A stretch of DNA of 64,000 nucleotides from Psychrobacillus psychrodurans (GTDB lineage Bacteria; Bacillota; Bacilli; Bacillales_A; Planococcaceae): contig FOUN01000002.1 of the NCBI GenBank assembly GCA_900114885.1, positions 481,586-545,585 on the forward strand. The letters are read 5' to 3'. Positions 1 to 8,370 of this stretch are shown here, one piece after another (within the stretch, counting starts at the first letter, position 1; every line of letters starts with the position of its first letter). The notes under the pieces are model-generated. The model was not told the origin of the DNA and did no database searches. It saw only the letters and a program-made list of their open reading frames with translations. A program made the translations under genes and the position numbers.

Positions 1-205
1 GCCAGGAGAGCTTAAAAAACAATTTGCAGATGGGACAGTAACTGTAGAATTATCGAACAATGAGAAAATTGTACTACGAAAGGATTCAGAGGGAGCAGAA
101 GAAATGTTCCAGCTTATGAAAGAGAATCGAGTTCAAACGGTACATTCAAATGAACCAACTTTAGGAGATATATTTGTAAAAGTGACTGGAGGAGAATTGG
201 TATGA
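1..205 (+). CDS. ABC transporter ATP-binding protein, C-terminal end (partial)
   Basis: The open frame enters from the left edge and ends with TGA at 203-205, giving about 67 residues. The translated end (…SNEPTLGDIFVKVTGGELV) is typical of the last helix-strand of drug- or lantibiotic-type ABC ATPases, where an E-P-T/S-L-x-D-x-F motif closes the protein. Walker and signature motifs lie outside the window. Its stop overlaps the start of the following permease gene by four bases (ATGA), so the two are translationally coupled subunits of one exporter. The substrate cannot be told. Confidence 0.85.
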   Translation, partial: PGELKKQFADGTVTVELSNNEKIVLRKDSEGAEEMFQLMKENRVQTVHSNEPTLGDIFVKVTGGELV

Positions 206-909
206 CGTTTTCATGGAAGAGAGTAAATGCAATTTTTCAAAAAGACTTTAAGGATTTCTCAAGAAACTTAGCAGTTTCAATCGTGGTATTCTTACCACTA
301 ATTTTAGCTGCTGTATATGGCCGTATGGGATTAGATACAATACAAGCTCATTTTATGAATATCAATATGACGTTTGCCATGGTTGGTACATACGTCCAAT
401 GTTGCTTGATAGCTGAAGAAAAAGAAAAGAACACACTACGTGGACTTATGCTATCTCCAGCCAGTACATTAGAAATTCTTGGTGGAAAAAGCCTGTTATC
501 ATTTGTATTAACTATTGTTATTGCATTCTTCTGTGCATATTTATCGGAATATCGTCCAGCTAATATTGCAATCATTGCAACAGCTATTGTTATTTCATCT
601 GTTTTCTTCATAGGTTTAGGAACTTTATTGGGCCTTATTGCAAAATCAGTTATGGAATCTTCTGTAATAGTTCTTCCTGTTATTGCTGTTTTTACAATGG
701 GATCATTTGTAACTGTTTGGATAGAGAAGTATCCAGTATTGCAGATAGTTGAATATTTGCCAAACATTCAACTAATTGACCTTGCAACAAAAGTGGAAAG
801 TGGAGCAGGATTCGGTGATGTAATTTCAAATCTGGCTATAATTCTAATTTGGACTGTGGTCGTATATATATTAACTGTGGTTGTATATAAAAAACGAATG
901 GTGGATTAG
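202..909 (+). CDS. ABC-2 type exporter permease
   Basis: 235 residues with about six hydrophobic segments (around 20-40, 55-70, 95-115, 120-150, 155-175 and 205-230) and the cytoplasmic stretch E-E-K-E-K-N-T-L-R-G-L near 71-81 that is characteristic of ABC-2 permeases of the NatB/YhaP kind. It would form the membrane part of the exporter whose ATPase ends four bases into this gene. The start at 202 is fixed by the ATGA overlap and the GGAGGA just upstream. Substrate unknown; multidrug, bacteriocin or Na+ export are all possible for the family. Confidence 0.85.
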   Translation: MTFSWKRVNAIFQKDFKDFSRNLAVSIVVFLPLILAAVYGRMGLDTIQAHFMNINMTFAMVGTYVQCCLIAEEKEKNTLRGLMLSPASTLEILGGKSLLSFVLTIVIAFFCAYLSEYRPANIAIIATAIVISSVFFIGLGTLLGLIAKSVMESSVIVLPVIAVFTMGSFVTVWIEKYPVLQIVEYLPNIQLIDLATKVESGAGFGDVISNLAIILIWTVVVYILTVVVYKKRMVD

Positions 910-986
910 TTTTAAGTCTGATAAAGCATCAGCGAAATGTAGGGGCTTTATTGCTCCTGAATAATAAATATTTGTTTAAATATACA

Positions 987-1017
987 GAGAATGCCTTTTA
1001 TAGGGCATTCTCTTTTT
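987..1017 (+). terminator. Intrinsic terminator after the ABC exporter
   Basis: Nine-base-pair stem GAGAATGCC/GGCATTCTC with an eight-base loop followed by a T run; it closes the ATPase-permease operon. Confidence 0.85.
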
Positions 1018-1120
1018 GAAAGATAAGTATAAATGCTAAGGAAGCGTATCTTGACTAAGTAAGGGTATAATAAAAATAAGTATCTAGTATTGCTTTATCA
1101 ATTAAGGAAAGGAAGATTCG

Positions 1121-2590
1121 ATGACAGAAGCTAATATAAATGTAGGATGGAACTTGGAAAATACTTATACCAATCTGCCGGAATTAATGTATACAGTTAT
1201 TAACGTAAATCCTGTTAGCAACCCCAAAATTGTTGTCTTAAATGGAGAATTAGCAACTACGTTAGGACTAGATCCTAAAGCTTTAGAAAGTAGACAAGGT
1301 ATTGAGGAACTGGCTGGCAATCGCACAATAGAAGGTGGGATACCTTTAGCACAGGCCTATGCTGGGCATCAATTTGGACATTTTACTATGTTAGGGGACG
1401 GTAGAGCTCTGCTGCTCGGTGAACATATTAAGCCTTCGGGAGAACTAGTTGATATCCAGTTGAAGGGTTCAGGTAGAACACCATATTCTCGTGGAGGAGA
1501 TGGAAGAGCAGGACTTGGACCAATGCTTCGTGAATATATTATTAGTGAATCTATGCATGCACTTGGTATTCCAACGACTCGTAGCCTTTCTGTAGTCACT
1601 ACAGGTGAGGATATTATGCGGGAAACTGTTGGACCAGGAGCTGTAATGACGCGAATAGCTTCTAGTCATTTACGTGTAGGTACTTTTCAATTTGCTGCAA
1701 AATGGGGAAGTATAAACGATTTAAAAGACTTGGCAGATTATGCAATAGAGAGACATTATCCGATACTATTGGATAAAGAAAATCGTTATCTATTATTACT
1801 CCAGGAAGTGATTGAGCATCAGGCAGCTTTAATTGCGAAATGGCAACTTGTTGGCTTTATTCATGGAGTGATGAACACGGATAATATGACAATAAGTGGT
1901 GAAACAATCGATTATGGTCCTTGTGCTTTCATGGATACTTTTGATTCGAAAACAGTATTTAGCTCAATCGATACTCATGGTCGGTATGCTTATGAAAATC
2001 AACCGAATATTGCCGCTTGGAATTTAGCAAGGTTGGCAGAAAGTTTATTACCACTTATTCATGAAGATGAGGAAGAAGCAGTCAAACTTGCAACAGAAAA
2101 AATAGGGGCATTTCCGGAAAAATATGAGACTTACTGGTTGACGGGAATGGGGAATAAGCTAGGTATTTTTAATATAGAAGAAGAGGACCTTTCGTTAATT
2201 GATAACTTGCTTCAACTTATGGAGAAATACAGAGCAGACTATACTAATACATTCCGATTGATGACTCTTGATAAGTTAGAGGAAACTGTTTTGTTTGGTA
2301 AAAAAGATTTTGACCAATGGTATGAGAAGTGGCTAGCTAGAGTTGAAAAACAAGATGTGTCTAAAGAATTTATCCAGCAGCTGATGCAGAAAAGTAATCC
2401 TGCAGTCATTCCAAGAAATCATCGGGTAGAAGATGCAATTGAAGCAGCAGTGAATAATCAAGATTATAGTGTGCTAAAGAGCCTTCTTAAAGTAATTTCT
2501 AAACCATACGATTATAGTTCTGATCATATGGATTATACTTCACTACCCCCTGATACCTCAAGACCGTATAAAACGTTTTGCGGTACTTAA
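1121..2590 (+). CDS. selO: Protein adenylyltransferase SelO (YdiU/UPF0061 family)
   Basis: 489 residues, full length for the SelO pseudokinase-fold family, which transfers AMP from ATP to Ser/Thr/Tyr of target proteins. Visible family blocks are YAGHQFG (80-86), the nucleotide-binding [17 protein letters not shown] (114-130), HGVMNTDNM (248-256) and the metal-binding DYGP (264-267). The protein ends in C-G-T; the third-last cysteine matches the conserved redox Cys (selenocysteine in animal SELENOO). A good AAAGGAAGA ribosome site precedes the ATG at 1121. The gene stands alone between terminators. A family role in oxidative stress is known; the targets here are unknown. Confidence 0.95.
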   Translation: MTEANINVGWNLENTYTNLPELMYTVINVNPVSNPKIVVLNGELATTLGLDPKALESRQGIEELAGNRTIEGGIPLAQAYAGHQFGHFTMLGDGRALLLGEHIKPSGELVDIQLKGSGRTPYSRGGDGRAGLGPMLREYIISESMHALGIPTTRSLSVVTTGEDIMRETVGPGAVMTRIASSHLRVGTFQFAAKWGSINDLKDLADYAIERHYPILLDKENRYLLLLQEVIEHQAALIAKWQLVGFIHGVMNTDNMTISGETIDYGPCAFMDTFDSKTVFSSIDTHGRYAYENQPNIAAWNLARLAESLLPLIHEDEEEAVKLATEKIGAFPEKYETYWLTGMGNKLGIFNIEEEDLSLIDNLLQLMEKYRADYTNTFRLMTLDKLEETVLFGKKDFDQWYEKWLARVEKQDVSKEFIQQLMQKSNPAVIPRNHRVEDAIEAAVNNQDYSVLKSLLKVISKPYDYSSDHMDYTSLPPDTSRPYKTFCGT

Positions 2591-2602
2591 AAAAATTAAA
2601 AC

Positions 2603-2633
2603 AAGCCTGTAAACATTCTAAGTTTACAGGCTT
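2603..2633. terminator. Bidirectional terminator between convergent genes
   Basis: Perfect 12-bp stem AAGCCTGTAAAC/GTTTACAGGCTT with an A-rich 5' side and T-rich 3' side, placed between convergent selO and the 3-hydroxyacyl-CoA dehydrogenase gene, so it can serve both. Confidence 0.85.
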
Positions 2634-2643
2634 TTACTAATAA

Positions 2644-3537
2644 TTAGGATAAAAAATCAGGTTTCAAATAATTGGGGTTTGGATATTTGTAGAATCCTTC
2701 TCCAGCTTCTCTGCCAGTTTTGCCTTTATCGATATAATCTGTTTTTAAGATATTGGCCAATTTAATGAAATGATCGTTGCCAGATTGTCCTTTTGCATTG
2801 GCAATATTGTATGCGGTATTAATTCCAACGATATCCAGAATAGCAAATGGACCTTTTGGAGAGCCCGTTGCAATCATCCAAGTTTTATCGATAGTTTCAG
2901 GATCAGCAACGTCATTTATTAATAATTGTTGTGCAGCTTCTAAAAAAGGAACTAGAAGGGAATTCAATATATATCCTGGCTGTTCTTTTTGTAATGGTAA
3001 AGCTACCATCCCGATAGCTTTGGCAAATTTAATCACATCATTAAAAACTTGGTTCTCTGTCCCAGGATGTTTCATAATTTCGGCTGTATTGTTCATCCAA
3101 ATTTCATTGGCAAAGTGTAATGCTAGAAATTTTCCTGGTCGACCTGTTACTTCGGCAAATTGGCTAGGTAGTAATGTAGAAGAGTTAGTTGCAAAAATTG
3201 TCTTTTGTGGTGCAACTTTGCTTAAGTCCTTATAGAAATTATTTTTTATTGGTACAACTTCAGGGATTGCTTCGATTACGAGATCCGCTTCAATTACAGC
3301 TTTTTCTAAATCAGTGTGGAAAGAAATACGATTATATGCTTCGTTAATTTCTCCGTCAGTAGCTCCTAAATCTTCTTTATAACGTAATTTTAAATTCATC
3401 ATTCTATTTTTTGCATTGTCAAGAGCCTCATCATTAATATCATATACTGCAACTTGAAAACCTTTAAATGCCGTTTGAAAAGCTATTTGACTTCCCAAAA
3501 CTCCACTACCGGCAACTGTAATTTGTTCGTAATTCAT
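2644..3537 (-). CDS. 3-hydroxyacyl-CoA dehydrogenase family protein
   Basis: 297 residues. The N-terminal Rossmann fold has the NAD motif GSGVLG (10-15) and the acidic residue after strand 2 (VAVYD). The middle part carries NSSTL and a family-typical H-F-x-N-x-I-W (SxxH...N type) catalytic stretch, and the C-terminal helical domain has D-x-x-x-G/I-N. The length fits 3-hydroxybutyryl-CoA dehydrogenase (about 285), which oxidises (S)-3-hydroxyacyl-CoA with NAD+. The ribosome site GGAGAGGAG precedes the ATG. It is monocistronic, so the pathway (fatty acid, butanoate or a side reaction) cannot be assigned from context. Confidence 0.85.
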   Translation of the reverse strand: MNYEQITVAGSGVLGSQIAFQTAFKGFQVAVYDINDEALDNAKNRMMNLKLRYKEDLGATDGEINEAYNRISFHTDLEKAVIEADLVIEAIPEVVPIKNNFYKDLSKVAPQKTIFATNSSTLLPSQFAEVTGRPGKFLALHFANEIWMNNTAEIMKHPGTENQVFNDVIKFAKAIGMVALPLQKEQPGYILNSLLVPFLEAAQQLLINDVADPETIDKTWMIATGSPKGPFAILDIVGINTAYNIANAKGQSGNDHFIKLANILKTDYIDKGKTGREAGEGFYKYPNPNYLKPDFLS

Positions 3538-3754
3538 TTACAATCTCCTCTCCAATATAAAAAGTATAATCGTTTTACTATACCCTTTAAGCGAATGTTC
3601 AAGCAGAGTATAGCAAAATGAATATAACAAACACTATATAATTCAGAAAGGGATAATTATAGGAACTCTAACTTGTAACATAGCTTTTTTATCTTTAAAA
3701 TTAAAGAGTAATCTAGTTAGGTTCAATTTTTAGAAAAAGGAGTTTTAAAAGCGT

Positions 3755-4615
3755 ATGCAGACGAACAAAGTAGCGGATACAACCCGACGAATAATTTTGA
3801 TCGTAATAGGAGCAGCTATTGCGGGTTATGCACTTGAAGCTGTATTAATACCAAACTCAGTTATTGACGGTGGGGTAACAGGCGTTAGTATCATGGGAAC
3901 ATATTTATTTAATATTCCTCTTGGCGTATTACTATTTGTATTAAACATTCCATTTGTATATTTAGGATATAAACAAGTCGGTAAAACCTTTGCAATAATG
4001 AGTATTGTTGGAATAGCATCACTATCTATTTCTACAGTTTTACTGCATCATATCGAGCCAATTTTAAGTGCAAAGGATCCTTTATTAGTAGTAATATCTG
4101 GGGGAGTAATGCTAGGTGTTGGTATTGGGGTTGTCCTTCGAAACGGTGGAGCTCTTGATGGAGCAGAAGTTTTAGCAGTCCTTGTATCTCGAAAAGTACC
4201 GTTTTCAGTAGGAGATATCATTTTACTTATCAATGCGTTTATTTTTGTAGGTGCAGGTTTTATATATGGTTTAGAAAGTGCACTTTATTCAGCTACTACT
4301 TATTACATAGCTAAAATCGTAATTGATGTAATTCAAGTTGGTCTTGAAAAGTCTAAATCTGTGCGTATTGTTAGTAAACAATCTGAGAAGATTGGCTCTG
4401 CAATTCAAGATCGTTTAGGTCGTGGTGTTACATATTCAAGTGGACGTGGCGGTTTTTCAAATGAAACAATGGATATTGTTACATGTGTAATTACTCGTAT
4501 GGAAGAAAACAAATTAATGACGATTATTAAAGAATTGGACACAAGTGCTTTTGTTGTGATCACAGATGTGGCAGAAGTAAGAGGCGGTAGCTTCAAAAAA
4601 CGTGATATTCACTAA
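3755..4615 (+). CDS. YitT family membrane protein (DUF161 plus DUF2179)
   Basis: 286 residues. Residues about 10-200 hold five or six hydrophobic helices with the internal G-x-x-x-G patterns of the YitT family (IDGGVTGVS, RNGGALDGAE); residues about 205-285 form the soluble DUF2179 domain with RGVTYSSGRGGFS and an EVRGGSF end. Bacillales carry several paralogues whose transport function is not established. The ribosome site AAAAGGAG lies ahead of the ATG at 3755. It is followed by its own terminator. Confidence 0.9.
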   Translation: MQTNKVADTTRRIILIVIGAAIAGYALEAVLIPNSVIDGGVTGVSIMGTYLFNIPLGVLLFVLNIPFVYLGYKQVGKTFAIMSIVGIASLSISTVLLHHIEPILSAKDPLLVVISGGVMLGVGIGVVLRNGGALDGAEVLAVLVSRKVPFSVGDIILLINAFIFVGAGFIYGLESALYSATTYYIAKIVIDVIQVGLEKSKSVRIVSKQSEKIGSAIQDRLGRGVTYSSGRGGFSNETMDIVTCVITRMEENKLMTIIKELDTSAFVVITDVAEVRGGSFKKRDIH

Positions 4616-4623
4616 TACAATAA

Positions 4624-4659
4624 ACCCGTTAAATGAGTAACTATCGTCATTTAACGGGT
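4624..4659. terminator. Terminator after the yitT-like gene
   Basis: Thirteen-base-pair stem ACCCGTTAAATGA/TCATTTAACGGGT with an ATTTATT tail; it lies between convergent genes and probably acts in both directions. Confidence 0.85.
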
Positions 4660-4675
4660 ATTTATTATAAAAAAA

Positions 4676-4906
4676 TTATTTTCGTTTTTTCTTCCCAAGT
4701 TCTTTTGTAGCAGCTTTATTTTTATCTACAATCTGTTCAAATTCAACTTGTACATGGATGCCATTTTCTTCGGTTTCTTGGACACTAATCACTTTACCTT
4801 TTCGGCCTTTAATTTTTAGATTGTCTTCGACCGCAGGGATATCTCTCAATACTTGAGTTAAAACAATTATATTTTTCTCCATAAAATGAACAGCATACAT
4901 TTCCAT
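4676..4906 (-). CDS. Small conserved hypothetical protein
   Basis: 76 residues, basic C-terminus (GKKKRK), no membrane segment. A mixed beta-strand pattern with the internal K-G-R-K-G-K-V-I-S-V block suggests a small barrel-like domain, but I do not recognise a named family. AAGGGGA lies at good spacing before ATG-GAA-ATG. It is convergent with the yitT-like gene across a shared terminator. The strong ribosome site and clean coding pattern support a real gene. Function unknown. Confidence 0.65.
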   Translation of the reverse strand: MEMYAVHFMEKNIIVLTQVLRDIPAVEDNLKIKGRKGKVISVQETEENGIHVQVEFEQIVDKNKAATKELGKKKRK

Positions 4907-5145
4907 TTCCCCTTATTTTATATTTTAGAATCTATGTATTTTATGATTATTTGAAAGATATAGAACTTCTATAAGTTGTAAACATATTTGTATATCTATT
5001 TAAAAAGAAGAGGTGTTCAAAACAATAAACTCAAGACAGACTAGTTCAGGCTGAAATAGGCAATCATTGCAATTGTAAAGGTTAACGTGGACGCACTTTT
5101 AGATTTCTGATTTAATTTTTGTTAGGAGTTTGTAATCGAAATAAC

Positions 5146-5174
5146 TTGCAAAAAATTTAAGGACTTGTTATTCT
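5146..5174 (+). promoter_or_regulatory. Sigma-A promoter of the riboflavin operon
   Basis: TTGCAA, a 17-bp spacer and TATTCT, ending about 18 bp upstream of the first FMN aptamer, the distance expected for a riboswitch leader. Confidence 0.7.
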
Positions 5175-5191
5175 TAGACCAATTAAATAAT

Positions 5192-5318
5192 TTATCCTTC
5201 GGGGTCGGGTGAAAGTCCCAATCGACAGTAAGAGAGCAATCTTGAAGCCTGTGAGCCGTAAAACGCATGATTTGGTGTGAATCCAAAGCCGACAGTTATA
5301 GTCTGGATGGGAGAAGGA
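5192..5318 (+). promoter_or_regulatory. FMN riboswitch (RFN element), copy 1
   Basis: All conserved RFN blocks are present in order: CTTCGGGGTCGGGTG, AGTCCCAATCGACAG, GAGCAATCTTGAAGCC, GTGAGCC, ATTTGGTGTGAATCC, AAGCCGACAGT and the closing GGATGGGAGAAGG. It binds FMN and normally stops transcription or translation of riboflavin genes. It is the first of three nearly identical copies at an exact 365-bp period and has its own downstream terminator. Confidence 0.97.
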
Positions 5319-5394
5319 ATAAGTGCCTATTGTATAGGTTTTTTAGTTATACTAAAAAACGATATAAAAGGGCTTATTAAAGTACGACTTCTCT

Positions 5395-5425
5395 CGCATC
5401 CAATGAATTCTGGATGTGTTTTTTT
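5395..5425 (+). terminator. Riboswitch expression-platform terminator, copy 1
   Basis: Stem CGCATCCA/TGGATGTG followed by seven T. The CTTCTCTCGCATCC just ahead of and within the stem is largely complementary to the aptamer end GGATGGGAGAAGG, so FMN binding should free the terminator. This is transcription attenuation (OFF with FMN). Confidence 0.85.
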
Positions 5426-5426
5426 A

Positions 5427-5546
5427 TGTCTAGTTACAACGAATAGCTCCTCATGTCGTTTCAGTCTGGGCAATAAAGGCAAAGGTAGCCTTTATTGCAA
5501 TTATTATCCGGTTGTCTAGGCTGGCATAGGAGCTTGCGCTTTTTTA
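5427..5546 (+). repeat. Bacillaceae-type GTCTAG...GCGCTTTT intergenic repeat, copy 1
   Basis: A roughly 120-bp block begins TGTCTAG, holds a perfect 11-bp hairpin (GCAATAAAGGC at 5470-5480 with GCCTTTATTGC at 5488-5498) and ends GGAGCTTGCGCTTTTTT. The ends resemble the palindromic repeats often seen between genes in Bacillaceae (recalled from experience, not searched). It rides inside the 365-bp duplication. Confidence 0.6.
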
Positions 5547-5556
5547 AATTGAATAA

Positions 5557-5683
5557 TTATCCTTCGGGGTCGGGTGAAAGTCCCAATCGACAGTAAGAGA
5601 GCAATCTTGAAGCCTGTGAGCCGTAAAACGCATGATTTGGTGTGAATCCAAAGCCGACAGTTATAGTCTGGATGGGAGAAGGA
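5557..5683 (+). promoter_or_regulatory. FMN riboswitch (RFN element), copy 2
   Basis: Identical to copy 1 through the aptamer. No obvious promoter was found between copies 1 and 2, so it should be transcribed only by readthrough of the first terminator. Confidence 0.97.
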
Positions 5684-5759
5684 ATAAGTGCCTATTGTAT
5701 AGGTTTTTTAGTTATACTAAAAAACGATATAAAAGGGCTTATTAAAGTACGACTTCTCT

Positions 5760-5790
5760 CGCATCCAATGAATTCTGGATGTGTTTTTTT
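5760..5790 (+). terminator. Riboswitch expression-platform terminator, copy 2
   Basis: Same CGCATCCA/TGGATGTG stem and T7 tail as copy 1, exactly 365 bp downstream. Confidence 0.85.
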
Positions 5791-5791
5791 A

Positions 5792-5911
5792 TGTCTAGTT
5801 ACAACGAATAGCTCCTCATGTCGTTTCAGTCTGGGCAATAAAGGCAAAGGTAGCCTTTATTGCAATTATTATGCGGATGTCTAGGCTGGCATAGGAGCTT
5901 GCGCTTTTTTA
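5792..5911 (+). repeat. GTCTAG...GCGCTTTT intergenic repeat, copy 2
   Basis: Second copy of the palindromic repeat within the tandem unit; it differs from copy 1 at two bases near 5871-5875. Confidence 0.6.
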
Positions 5912-5921
5912 AATTGAATAA

Positions 5922-6048
5922 TTATCCTTCGGGGTCGGGTGAAAGTCCCAATCGACAGTAAAAGAGCAATCTTGAAGCCTGTGAGCCGTAAAAAGCATGA
6001 TTTGGTGTGAATCCAAAGCCGACAGTTATAGTCTGGATGGGAGAAGGA
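5922..6048 (+). promoter_or_regulatory. FMN riboswitch (RFN element), copy 3, proximal to ribE
   Basis: Third aptamer, with two substitutions relative to copies 1 and 2 (AGTAAAAGAG instead of AGTAAGAGAG; AAAAGCATG instead of AAACGCATG). Both lie in variable parts, so the FMN core looks intact. The sequence 3' of the aptamer is unrelated to the other two copies and leads directly to ribE. Confidence 0.97.
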
Positions 6049-6108
6049 GTAGTTCGATGCTTTTTGAGAAATATTTACAAAAGGCTTGTTTGAATCTACC
6101 TAATTTTC

Positions 6109-6143
6109 CTCTGTCACCTTTGTGGGCGGAGTTTTTTGTTTTT
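6109..6143 (+). terminator. Terminator of the third FMN riboswitch
   Basis: Imperfect stem CTCTGTC/GGCGGAG (with G-U pairs) followed by TTTTTTGTTTTT, lying between the third aptamer and the ribE ribosome site. It is independent in sequence from the terminators of copies 1 and 2. Confidence 0.65.
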
Positions 6144-6191
6144 AAGAAGCTTCTGATTTCTCCTCAAAACATATTAGTAAAGGAGGATACA

Positions 6192-6827
6192 ATGTTTACA
6201 GGAATTGTAGAAGAGCAAGGTATTGTAAAAAACATTCAAAAAAGTGCTAGCAGTATGCAACTTTCTATACAAGCTGACAGAATTTTAGAAGATATAAAAT
6301 TGGGCGATAGCATTTCAGTAAATGGTGTTTGTTTAACTGTAATCACATCTTCTCAAACTGAATTTACAGTAGATGTAATGCCAGAAACATTTCATGCGAC
6401 TACAACCAATTTATTAAAAAATGGTTCAGCTGTTAACCTAGAACGAGCAATGGGCGCAAATGGCCGTTTTGGTGGACATTTCGTTTCCGGACATGTCGAC
6501 GGAGTAGGTACGATATTGAAGAAACGACCTACTGCAAATGCAGTTTATATTGATATTACTGTACCAGAAGATGTAAGTCACTTTTGTATTCCCAAAGGAT
6601 CTATTACCGTAGATGGTACAAGTTTAACTATTTTTGAAATAACTAAGTCGACAATAACTATTTCACTAATTCCCCATACAAACAAAGAGACAGTGTTAGG
6701 GATGAAGAAAGAGCGTGAACTAGTCAATATTGAATGTGACATGCTAGGAAAGTATATGTATCAATATGTTAAAAATAAAAAGGAATCAACTATTACACAA
6801 GATTTTCTAAAGCAGAACGGTTTTTAA
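6192..6827 (+). CDS. ribE: Riboflavin synthase alpha subunit
   Basis: 211 residues from the ATG preceded by AAAGGAGGATACA; the longer open frame from 5997 runs through the riboswitch and is not coding. The protein begins [10 protein letters not shown], the canonical N-terminus, and shows the internal duplication of two lumazine-binding barrels (about 1-97 and 98-200), with VNGVCLTV in the first half matched by VDGTSLTI in the second. It dismutates two molecules of 6,7-dimethyl-8-ribityllumazine into riboflavin. First gene of the FMN-riboswitch operon; in Bacillus a ribD gene normally precedes it and is missing here. Confidence 0.97.
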   Translation: MFTGIVEEQGIVKNIQKSASSMQLSIQADRILEDIKLGDSISVNGVCLTVITSSQTEFTVDVMPETFHATTTNLLKNGSAVNLERAMGANGRFGGHFVSGHVDGVGTILKKRPTANAVYIDITVPEDVSHFCIPKGSITVDGTSLTIFEITKSTITISLIPHTNKETVLGMKKERELVNIECDMLGKYMYQYVKNKKESTITQDFLKQNGF

Positions 6828-6839
6828 GGAGATAATAAC

Positions 6840-7451
6840 ATGCTAAATACGATAGAAGAAGCAATAACGGATTTAAAACAAGGTAAGATCATTATTTTAA
6901 TAGATGATGAAGACCGCGAGAACGAAGGGGATTTTCTTTGCTTAGCAGAATTTGCTACACCAGAAAATATTAATTTCATGGCCAAGTATGGTCGGGGGTT
7001 GATTTGTATGCCTATTCATGAAGAAATTGCCCAGGAATTGCAATTGCATCCGATGGTTTCTAACAATACAGATTTTCATCATACTGCATTCACTGTGTCG
7101 ATTGATCATGAGACGACATCAACAGGGATTAGTGCTTTCGATCGATCTAAAACAATGCTGCAAGTGATTAATCCACAAGCTAGAGCACTACAATTTAAGC
7201 GACCTGGACATGTCTTTCCTCTGATTGCAAAACCAGGTGGTGTATTAGAAAGACGAGGACATACAGAAGCTGCCGTGGATTTTGGAATACTTTGTGCATC
7301 TTCAAAAGCTGGTGTAATTTGTGAAATTATGAACGAAGATGGGACAATGGCACGCTTACCAGATTTACTGGAATTTGCCCAACAATTTCAAGTGAAGATT
7401 GTAACAATTGAAGAATTATCAAATTACTTAACAAATAATAAAGTTAGCTAA
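6840..7451 (+). CDS. ribB: 3,4-dihydroxy-2-butanone 4-phosphate synthase (RibB only)
   Basis: 203 residues covering just the DHBP synthase domain, which turns ribulose 5-phosphate into the four-carbon precursor of lumazine. Key motifs are the acidic metal-binding [10 protein letters not shown] (24-33), the GRGLICMP block near 51-58, [10 protein letters not shown] near 81-90 and [10 protein letters not shown] near 140-149. In most Bacillales this domain is fused to GTP cyclohydrolase II as RibBA of about 400 residues; here the protein stops at the normal domain border ([14 protein letters not shown]) and no ribA sequence remains in the 12 bp before ribH. An AAGGAGATAATAAC ribosome site precedes it. 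Confidence 0.95.
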   Translation: MLNTIEEAITDLKQGKIIILIDDEDRENEGDFLCLAEFATPENINFMAKYGRGLICMPIHEEIAQELQLHPMVSNNTDFHHTAFTVSIDHETTSTGISAFDRSKTMLQVINPQARALQFKRPGHVFPLIAKPGGVLERRGHTEAAVDFGILCASSKAGVICEIMNEDGTMARLPDLLEFAQQFQVKIVTIEELSNYLTNNKVS

Positions 7452-7463
7452 GGAGAGAATAAG

Positions 7464-7928
7464 ATGGTAAAAACAATAGAAGCAAATTTAATCGGAACAG
7501 ATTTGAAAATAGGTATTGTCGTAGGGCGTTTTAATGATTTTATAAATGCAAAACTTGTTGATGGCGCAATAGATGGATTGAAACGTCACGGGGTAAAGGA
7601 AGAAAATATAGAAGTCGCATGGGTTCCAGGTGTATTTGAAGTACCGTTTATTGCAAAAAAAATGGCTGAATCACATAATTATAATGCTGTCATTGGTCTT
7701 GGAACAGTAATTCGTGGAGCTACTACACACTATGACTATGTATGTAATGAGGCTGCAAAAGGAATCGCTCAAGTAGGTTTACAAACTGGAGTACCAGTTA
7801 TTTTCGGTATTGTTACAACTGAATCCATTGAACAGGCTATTGAACGAGCGGGTACAAAAGTAGGGAATAAAGGATACGATGCTGCTATATCAGCTATTGA
7901 GATGGCAAATCTTTTGAAGATAATGTAA
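7464..7928 (+). CDS. ribH: 6,7-dimethyl-8-ribityllumazine synthase
   Basis: 154 residues, the usual lumazine synthase length. It has the substrate-binding GRFNDFIN (21-28), VPGVFEVP (51-58), the [16 protein letters not shown] phosphate/active-site block with the catalytic His near 89, and the FGIVTTE stretch. It condenses the RibB product with 5-amino-6-ribitylaminouracil and would assemble into a 60-subunit shell that can house RibE. Preceded by AAGGAGAGAATAAG. Last gene of the operon. Confidence 0.97.
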   Translation: MVKTIEANLIGTDLKIGIVVGRFNDFINAKLVDGAIDGLKRHGVKEENIEVAWVPGVFEVPFIAKKMAESHNYNAVIGLGTVIRGATTHYDYVCNEAAKGIAQVGLQTGVPVIFGIVTTESIEQAIERAGTKVGNKGYDAAISAIEMANLLKIM

Positions 7929-7952
7929 AAAGAGCAATAATAATATAGAAAG

Positions 7953-7985
7953 CCAATGACCAACGCAACAGGTCATTGGTTGGTT
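7953..7985 (+). terminator. Terminator after ribH
   Basis: Nine-base-pair stem CCAATGACC/GGTCATTGG with a nine-base loop; the T tract (TTGGTTT) is weak. Confidence 0.7.
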
Positions 7986-8046
7986 TACTTATGATTTTCC
8001 TTACAATATTTTTAAAATAGTAAGGAAAAAATGTTAAAAATAAATT

Positions 8047-8370
8047 CTAATTTTCTTGTATTTGAATATTAACAAGCTCATCAGTATCAGTAATATATTC
8101 AATCCTTACAGATACTCCAAATTCCTTACCACTATCTTTTAACCATAACTTAAATTTTTCAATTGTAGAACTTTCTTTAGTTTCCTTTCCCTCATGTAGG
8201 TAGTCAATAATACTTGCATTCGGATATTTGGATTGTGCTTCTTTCATAGCTAGCTGTCCCCACTTAGCATATGCTGGTATTTCCTGTTGTGTAGGTGCAA
8301 TCGACTGTATATGTGCTGTAACTAATTGGGTAGAAGTAATAATTCCAAGTGCAATAACTATTTTCTGCAT
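8047..8370 (-). CDS. DUF3889 family secreted protein (YqzG/YhdC-like)
   Basis: 107 residues: a short hydrophobic signal segment (about 3-20) and a mature part with PAYAKWGQLAMKEAQSKYP and F-K-L-W-L-K...EFGV-x-V-R-I, the hallmark pattern of DUF3889 proteins such as B. subtilis YqzG and YhdC. The function of the family is unknown; it is probably exported. It has an AAAGGAG ribosome site and stands alone. Confidence 0.85.
   Translation of the reverse strand: MQKIVIALGIITSTQLVTAHIQSIAPTQQEIPAYAKWGQLAMKEAQSKYPNASIIDYLHEGKETKESSTIEKFKLWLKDSGKEFGVSVRIEYITDTDELVNIQIQEN

Larger units (their letters stand above)
5192..5921 (+). repeat. 365-bp tandem duplication containing an FMN riboswitch unit
   Basis: Two complete units (5192-5556 and 5557-5921) differ at only two positions by eye (the CCGGTT/GCGGAT site near their ends), and a third begins at 5922 and diverges after its aptamer. 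Each full unit is aptamer, terminator and intergenic repeat. The near identity means a recent duplication or active homogenisation. Confidence 0.95.

Noticed and set aside
1052..1076. TTGACT...TATAAT as selO promoter
   Set aside because: The two hexamers are only nine bases apart, too close for a sigma-A promoter. The TATAAT may be a true -10 with another -35.
5277..5884. Two identical 80-codon open frames (5277-5519 and 5642-5884)
   Set aside because: They run through the FMN aptamer, its terminator and the palindromic repeat. They have no ribosome site and are explained by the tandem duplication.
5997..6191. 65-codon N-terminal extension of riboflavin synthase
   Set aside because: It lies in the third riboswitch and terminator. 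The AAAGGAGGATACA site and canonical MFTGIVEE start are at 6192.
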